From assembly GCF_000222685.1 (NCBI RefSeq), contig NZ_AFWJ01000113.1:1-64000 (forward strand): DNA of 64,000 nucleotides, read 5' to 3'. Source of the DNA: Vibrio nigripulchritudo ATCC 27043. Lineage in GTDB: Bacteria; Pseudomonadota; Gammaproteobacteria; Enterobacterales; Vibrionaceae. The notes beneath the pieces are model-generated. The model worked only from the letters and a program-made list of their open reading frames with translations, did no database searches and was not told the origin of the DNA. The translations under genes were made by a program, and so were the position numbers. This document shows positions 60,201-64,000 of the stretch, in pieces (the stretch's first letter is position 1; each line of letters opens with the position of its first letter).

Positions 60201-61324
60201 GGCTCACCTGGGCGCATCATGCGGTAGATTTCTACTAGCGCAGAGATACGGTCAGTGGTGCTGTCGATACGCAAAGTATCAGACATGAACGGACCGTGAT
60301 CCAGGTCGTTCGTAAACAGCACTTCAAGCTTCTTATGACCAGCTTGAGACAGGTTAGCCAGTGCTTCCAGGCTGATTTCCTGGTTAGCACCAACGATGAT
60401 TTCGCCAGTAGCTTCGTTGATGTAATCTTTCGAAGAAACTTTGCCTACGATGTATTCGATTGGCACTTCGATGAATTCAACGCCGTCTTTTTCAAGTTGA
60501 CGGATGTGACGTGCAGTCACACGACGACCAGTCTCAACGTAAGTCTTACCGTTCGCTTCAATGTCGAATGACGCAGTTTCACCGCGCAGACGATCTGGAA
60601 CCAGCTCCATAAGTAGAGTCTGATCTTTCACTTCGAAGTTCACTTTCTCGAAGAAGAGATCTAGGATTTCTTCCGTCGTTTTGTTCAGTGCACGAAGGAT
60701 GATTGAAGCAGGTAGCTTACGACGACGGTCGATACGTACGTACAGGTTATCCTTAGGGTCGAACTCAAAGTCTAGCCATGAGCCACGGTAAGGAATAACA
60801 CGTGCGTTGTATAAAACTTTACCTGATGAGTGGGTCTTACCCTTATCGCTGTCGAAGAACACGCCTGGGCTTCGGTGCAGCTGGGATACGATAACCCTCT
60901 CGGTACCATTAATTACGAAGGTACCATTGTCTGTCATGAGTGGAATTTCACCCATGTAGACTTCTTGTTCTTTAATGTCTTTTACAGTACCTGCCGGTGC
61001 GTCTTTATCAAAAACAACCAGGCGCAGTTTTACGCGTAGTGGTTTTGAGTATGTGACACCGCGGATTTGACATTCTTTAACGTCAAAAACTGGCTCACCA
61101 AGACGGTAGCTAACGTATTGCAGCTCAGAGTTGCCGTTGTAGCTCTGAATAGGAAATACAGAACGAAAAGCCGCTTCAAGACCGTATTGCCCTTCCGGAT
61201 CCTGTTCGATGAATTTGTCGAACGAATCGAGCTGGATCGACAGCAGGTATGGAATGTCCAAAACTTGTGGACGAGTACCAAAGTCCTTACGGATGCGCTT
61301 TTTCTCGGTATAAGAGTAAACCAT
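57296..61324 (-). CDS. rpoB: DNA-directed RNA polymerase subunit beta
   Basis: The 1342-residue subunit has exactly the E. coli length. The rifampicin-region cluster reads [30 protein letters not shown] with no change from the sensitive type that I can see. The C-terminal catalytic region ([23 protein letters not shown]) is intact. GAGGAA lies before the ATG. Transcription comes from the rplJ promoter through the rplL-rpoB attenuator. Confidence 0.98.
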   Translation of the reverse strand: MVYSYTEKKRIRKDFGTRPQVLDIPYLLSIQLDSFDKFIEQDPEGQYGLEAAFRSVFPIQSYNGNSELQYVSYRLGEPVFDVKECQIRGVTYSKPLRVKLRLVVFDKDAPAGTVKDIKEQEVYMGEIPLMTDNGTFVINGTERVIVSQLHRSPGVFFDSDKGKTHSSGKVLYNARVIPYRGSWLDFEFDPKDNLYVRIDRRRKLPASIILRALNKTTEEILDLFFEKVNFEVKDQTLLMELVPDRLRGETASFDIEANGKTYVETGRRVTARHIRQLEKDGVEFIEVPIEYIVGKVSSKDYINEATGEIIVGANQEISLEALANLSQAGHKKLEVLFTNDLDHGPFMSDTLRIDSTTDRISALVEIYRMMRPGEPPTKEAAEALFESLFFAEERYDLSTVGRMKFNSSIEREDALEQGTLDELDIIEVMKKLIAIRNGKGEVDDIDHLGNRRIRSVGEMAENQFRVGLVRVERAVKERLSLGDLDAIMPQDLINAKPISAAVKEFFGSSQLSQFMDQNNPLSEVTHKRRISALGPGGLTRERAGFEVRDVHVTHYGRLCPIETPEGPNIGLINSLSAFARCNEYGFLETPYRRVVDGVVTDEVDYLSAIQEGQFIIAQANSGLTEEGTFVEELVTARQKGESGLHPRDQVDYMDVATNQVVSVAASLIPFLEHDDANRALMGANMQRQAVPTLRADKPLVGTGIERNVAVDSGVTAVAKRGGVIQSVDASRIVVKVNEDELVPGEAGIDIYNLTKYTRSNQNTCINQRPTVLPGEPVARGDVLADGPSTDLGELALGQNMRIAFMPWNGYNFEDSILVSERVVQEDRFTTIHIQELSCVARDTKLGSEEITADIPNVGESALSKLDESGIVYIGAEVKGGDILVGKVTPKGETQLTPEEKLLRAIFGEKASDVKDTSLRVPNSVSGTIIDVQVFTRDGVEKDKRALEIEQMQLKEAKKDLTEEFQILEGGLLARVKAVLISGGYSEAKLDTIDRKKWLEQSLDDESLQGQLEQLAEQWDELKADFDKKFETKRRKITQGDDLAPGVLKIVKVYLAVKRRIQPGDKMAGRHGNKGVISKINPVEDMPYDEKGEPVDIVLNPLGVPSRMNIGQILEVHMGLAAKGVGDKINQMLKEQQELHKFRNFLQEVYDLGDTRQKVDVAALSDEEVRTLVQNLRGGLPIATPIFDGAPESSIKALLKLGDLPESGQLRLFDGRTGDEFERPVTVGYMYMLKLNHLVDDKMHARSTGSYSLVTQQPLGGKAQFGGQRFGEMEVWALEAYGAAYTLQEMLTVKSDDVNGRTKMYKNIVDGNHSMEPGMPESFNVLLKEIRSLGINIELEDEE

Positions 61325-61510
61325 GGGGTTCCTCAGCTCGCTGATAAGTGACCCAAACTGTCCGCCCGTTCCTAGTTACTTAAGGAGGGGTAAGGGACAG
61401 TGACTAAACAACTGTTTACTGTAGAACAAAGCAGCAAGGTTGCTGATTCGTTTTTTTGCATGGATAGAGGCGCTTAAACAGCAGGAAAATTCGCCTATAC
61501 CCTACAGCGC

Positions 61511-61541
61511 AAAAAGGCCGGTGGTTATTAAACCACCAGCC
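61511..61541 (-). terminator. rplL-rpoB attenuator hairpin
   Basis: On the minus strand GGCTGGTGGTTTAATAACCACCGGCC-type pairing (core GGTGGTT and AACCACC) runs into five T, between rplL and rpoB. In E. coli a hairpin here lets only part of the transcription continue, so polymerase subunits are made below the L7/L12 level. Confidence 0.8.
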
Positions 61542-61573
61542 ATTAGCCTGTCGGCTAAGAAATTAAGTAATAA

Positions 61574-61942
61574 TTACTTAACTTCAACAGAAGCACCAGC
61601 TTCTTCTAGTTGAGCTTTAAGAGCTTCAGCTTCGTCTTTCTCGATACCTTCTTTCAGAGGTGCTGGAGCGCCGTCAACTAGAGCTTTAGCTTCTTTCAGA
61701 CCTAGACCTGTAGCGCCACGTACTGCTTTGATTACAGCAACTTTGTTACCGCCAGCAGCAGTTAGGATTACGTCAAATTCAGTTTGCTCAGCAGCAGCTT
61801 CGCCACCAGCAGCACCGCCAGCTACAACAGCAGCTGCAGCAGATACGCCGAATTTTTCTTCCATAGCTTCGATAAGCTCAACAACTTGCATTACAGACAT
61901 TTCTGCAACTGCGTCTAGGATTTGCTCGTTAGTAATAGACAT
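61574..61942 (-). CDS. rplL: 50S ribosomal protein L7/L12
   Basis: The 122-residue protein has the N-terminal dimer domain, an Ala/Gly hinge ([18 protein letters not shown]) and the C-terminal factor-binding domain ([24 protein letters not shown]). It forms the stalk that recruits GTPase factors. It follows rplJ by 57 bases and is translated in excess over L10. Confidence 0.98.
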   Translation of the reverse strand: MSITNEQILDAVAEMSVMQVVELIEAMEEKFGVSAAAAVVAGGAAGGEAAAEQTEFDVILTAAGGNKVAVIKAVRGATGLGLKEAKALVDGAPAPLKEGIEKDEAEALKAQLEEAGASVEVK

Positions 61943-61999
61943 AACAATTCTCTTTTAAGTCAACAATAAGTTTATTTTGCAACCAGTAAAAAGCAAGCC

Positions 62000-62491
62000 T
62001 TAAGCTGCTTCTTCTTTTTGATCGCGGATAGCAGCGATAGTACGTACCAGCTTGCCAGCAGAAGCTTCTTTCATGCACATCATTAGGCGTGCAATTGCTT
62101 CGTCGTAAGTTGGTAGTGTTGCTAGTACTTCAGCGTCAGTTACTGCGCCTTCAAATGCAGCAGCTTTGATCTCGAAGTTGTCGTTCTCTTTAGCGAAGTC
62201 TTTGAAAAGACGCGCTGCAGCACCTGGGTGCTCGTTAGAGAACGCGATCAGAGTAGGACCAGTGAAAGTGTCAGTTAGACACTCGTAATCAGTACCCTGA
62301 ACCGCACGGCGTGCTAGTGTGTTACGCACGACTTTCATGTAAACGCCAGCTTCACGAGCTTGTTTACGTAGAGAAGTCATCGCGCCAACATTAACGCCAC
62401 GAGAATCAGCTACAACTGCAGAAAGTGCACCACTGGCAGCTTCGTTGACTTCAGCAACAATTGCTTTTTTGTCTTGAAGATTTAAAGCCAT
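62000..62491 (-). CDS. rplJ: 50S ribosomal protein L10
   Basis: The 163-residue stalk base protein begins [19 protein letters not shown] and keeps the RNA-binding segment [24 protein letters not shown]. It holds L7/L12 dimers on the ribosome and, in complex with L12, represses its own mRNA through the leader at 62492-62720. AGGAG precedes the ATG. Confidence 0.98.
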   Translation of the reverse strand: MALNLQDKKAIVAEVNEAASGALSAVVADSRGVNVGAMTSLRKQAREAGVYMKVVRNTLARRAVQGTDYECLTDTFTGPTLIAFSNEHPGAAARLFKDFAKENDNFEIKAAAFEGAVTDAEVLATLPTYDEAIARLMMCMKEASAGKLVRTIAAIRDQKEEAA

Positions 62492-62720
62492 CTTGGATTA
62501 ACTCCTGGTTGTCGTTACACCACTCACACTAAAATAATGTGAGAGTTAAAACGGTGCAGTTCCAGAAGAAAGGCTATCTATTAATAAGTCAGCTTTCTTT
62601 AGGTTCGGACACCGTCTACGTAGGTTTCATTAAGTCTGCTAATGCAGACGCCTACGGTCTTGGACGGAGACTGAGTCTCTTCTCGAAAGGAGAAACTTAG
62701 TCCCAACCACAAATATTAGG
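62492..62720 (-). ncRNA. L10 autoregulatory mRNA leader
   Basis: This 229-base untranslated leader runs from the predicted start site to rplJ. It contains a hairpin (TTTCTCC and GGAGAA arms near 62674-62697), GACTCAGTCTCCGTCC and a second stem TCTGC/GCAGA (62636-62650), matching the general layout of the E. coli rplJ leader with its kink-turn site for L10(L12)4. Bound L10 complex blocks rplJ translation. Confidence 0.75.
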
Positions 62721-62726
62721 CGCGAA

Positions 62727-62754
62727 ATTATACACAAATTTCACGCCTAATCAA
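62727..62754 (-). promoter_or_regulatory. Promoter of rplJ-rplL-rpoB-rpoC
   Basis: On the minus strand TTGATT and TATAAT are separated by 16 bases, followed by TTCGCGCC. The GC-rich discriminator is typical of promoters repressed by ppGpp and DksA. The same TATAATTTCGCGCC string occurs before rplK at 63985-63998. Confidence 0.8.
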
Positions 62755-62759
62755 ATTTA

Positions 62760-63464
62760 TTATGCTGTTTGAGTGTTCAGGCTAGCCTGATCAACAGAAA
62801 CACCAGCACCCATTGTAGTAGAGATGCTTACTTTCTTCAGGAAAGTACCTTTCGCTGAAGATGGCTTAGCTTTCTTAAGAGCAATTAGAAGAGACTCTAG
62901 GTTCTCTTTGATTTGCTCAGCAGAGAAGTTAGCTTTGCCGATAGTAGTGTGGATGATACCGTTCTTGTCGTTACGGTAACGAACCTGACCAGCTTTAGCG
63001 TTCTTAACTGCTTCAGCAACGTTAGGAGTTACAGTACCAACTTTCGGGTTTGGCATAAGACCACGAGGACCTAGGATAGTACCTAGTTGACCAACAACAC
63101 GCATTGCATCTGGAGAAGCAACAACTACGTCGAAGTTCATTTCGCCTTTCTTAACTTGCTCAGCAAGATCTTCCATACCTACGATGTCTGCGCCAGCTTC
63201 TTTAGCTGCTTCAGCGTTTGCACCTTGAGTGAACACTGCAACGCGGATTTCGCGACCAGTACCGTGAGGTAGTACAGTTGCACCACGTACGTTTTGGTCA
63301 GATTTACGAGCATCGATGCCTAGGTTAACAGCAACATCTACAGACTCAACGAATTTAGCAGTCGCTAGTTCTTGAAGAAGAGCAACAGCTTCGTTGATTT
63401 CGTATTCTTTAGTTACGTCAACTTTTTCGCGGATTACGCGCATACGCTTAGTAAGTTTTGCCAT
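62760..63464 (-). CDS. rplA: 50S ribosomal protein L1
   Basis: The 234-residue protein begins [16 protein letters not shown] and contains the two-domain L1 fold with [17 protein letters not shown]. It binds 23S rRNA at the E-site stalk and represses translation of its own rplK-rplA mRNA. It follows rplK after four bases, so the two are translationally coupled. Confidence 0.98.
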   Translation of the reverse strand: MAKLTKRMRVIREKVDVTKEYEINEAVALLQELATAKFVESVDVAVNLGIDARKSDQNVRGATVLPHGTGREIRVAVFTQGANAEAAKEAGADIVGMEDLAEQVKKGEMNFDVVVASPDAMRVVGQLGTILGPRGLMPNPKVGTVTPNVAEAVKNAKAGQVRYRNDKNGIIHTTIGKANFSAEQIKENLESLLIALKKAKPSSAKGTFLKKVSISTTMGAGVSVDQASLNTQTA

Positions 63465-63468
63465 GATA

Positions 63469-63897
63469 TTAACCCTCTACCACTAGGCCCATTGAACGAG
63501 CAGTACCTGCGATAGAACGCTTCATCGCTTCGATGTCAGCGCCAGTCATGTCTGCAGCTTTAGTTTCTGCGATCTCTTGCAGCTGAGCGTCAGTAACAGT
63601 ACCCACTTTTTCAGTGTTTGGACGACCAGAACCAGACTTAACACCTGCTGCCTTCTTAAGAAGAACTGCTGCTGGCGGAGTCTTAGTTTCAAAAGTGAAA
63701 GAACGGTCGTTGTATACTGTGATAACAACTGGGATCGGTAGACCTTTTTCTACAGATTCTGTTTTCGCGTTGAACGCTTTACAGAATTCCATGATGTTCA
63801 CACCGTGTTGACCTAGAGCAGGACCAACTGGTGGACTTGGGTTTGCCATACCCGCTGCAACTTGCAGCTTGATATAAGCTTCAACTTTCTTAGCCAT
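63469..63897 (-). CDS. rplK: 50S ribosomal protein L11
   Basis: The 142-residue protein begins [34 protein letters not shown], the conserved L11 N terminus and thiostrepton-site region. It binds the GTPase-associated rRNA and is needed for RelA activation. It is the substrate of PrmA, whose gene is at 34508. Confidence 0.98.
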   Translation of the reverse strand: MAKKVEAYIKLQVAAGMANPSPPVGPALGQHGVNIMEFCKAFNAKTESVEKGLPIPVVITVYNDRSFTFETKTPPAAVLLKKAAGVKSGSGRPNTEKVGTVTDAQLQEIAETKAADMTGADIEAMKRSIAGTARSMGLVVEG

Positions 63898-63984
63898 GAT
63901 ATTTCCTAAGTTTTGGGTACAAACGCCAACCTGCTGGTAAGCTCCCCGTTAGATACAAACTTTTCACTTCCATAGAAGTAAAAA

Positions 63985-63998
63985 GGCGCGAAATTATA
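63985..63998 (-). promoter_or_regulatory. -10 and discriminator of the rplK-rplA promoter
   Basis: On the minus strand TATAAT is followed by TTCGCGCC. The -35 element lies beyond the window edge. The predicted leader is about 88 bases. Confidence 0.7.
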
Positions 63999-64000
63999 AT

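Overview
The window is chromosomal DNA from a marine gammaproteobacterium of the family Vibrionaceae, most likely the genus Vibrio. The basis is protein resemblance from memory: an integron integrase close to the V. cholerae type, a CrbR/CrbS acetate-switch pair, the small-plus-large subunit sodium:solute symporter of the VC_2705 type, PurH almost identical to the V. cholerae protein, and the rplKAJL-rpoBC cluster. No species is claimed. There are no rRNA or tRNA genes and no CRISPR array. Nearly all the sequence is accounted for by about 46 protein genes with ordinary short gaps.

Layout. 1-1.2 kb: an integron integrase gene with an exact LexA box just upstream; by integron logic a cassette array would lie left of the window, but it is not seen here. 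1.2-7 kb: fxsA, aspA, dcuA (aspartate/fumarate metabolism and C4-dicarboxylate exchange) and dsbD. 7.1-16.3 kb: a PgtC/PgtB/PgtA-like periplasmic-sensor, histidine-kinase and sigma-54-activator set, followed by a sigma-54-type promoter and a three-gene ABC importer of the AfuABC/FbpABC family. This looks like a self-contained, inducer-controlled uptake system, perhaps for a phosphorylated organic compound. 16.4-30.7 kb: an acetate/carboxylate block with crbR, a two-subunit symporter, crbS, a CNBD-CBS-DUF294 protein with a DnaQ-like exonuclease, and acs. An outer-membrane protein, an HcaT-like transporter and a miniature transposable element lie among them. 30.9-36.9 kb: a DMT exporter, aroQ-accB-accC, prmA, dusB-fis. 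37-40.5 kb: a chemoreceptor, a zinc alcohol dehydrogenase behind a strong Fur-box match, and zntR. 40.5-52.8 kb: purH-purD, yjaH, hupA, a CNNM/CBS protein, a LysR regulator diverging from a small monooxygenase-like gene, yjaG, a 2-hydroxyacid dehydrogenase, a UDG-family protein, hemE, a likely small RNA, nudC and rsd. 53-64 kb, minus strand: rplK-rplA, rplJ-rplL-rpoB-rpoC with the L10 autoregulatory leader and the rplL-rpoB attenuator hairpin.

How it works together. The 16-31 kb block gathers acetate sensing (CrbS), response (CrbR), probable uptake (symporter) and activation (Acs) in one place. The pgt/afu-like block has a periplasmic sensor protein homologous to the importer's own binding protein, which suggests both recognise the same or a related ligand. 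Growth-rate-linked genes (ribosomal proteins, dusB-fis, purHD, dcuA) share -10 elements followed by a GCGCC discriminator, as expected for promoters under stringent control.

The most interesting unexplained items are a compact intergenic small-RNA candidate between hemE and nudC, a terminator hairpin in the leader of crbS, a Fur box on an alcohol dehydrogenase, a tandem 15-bp repeat inside the kinase ATPase domain, and a miniature inverted-repeat element with a degenerate partner that supplies the stop codon of nudC.
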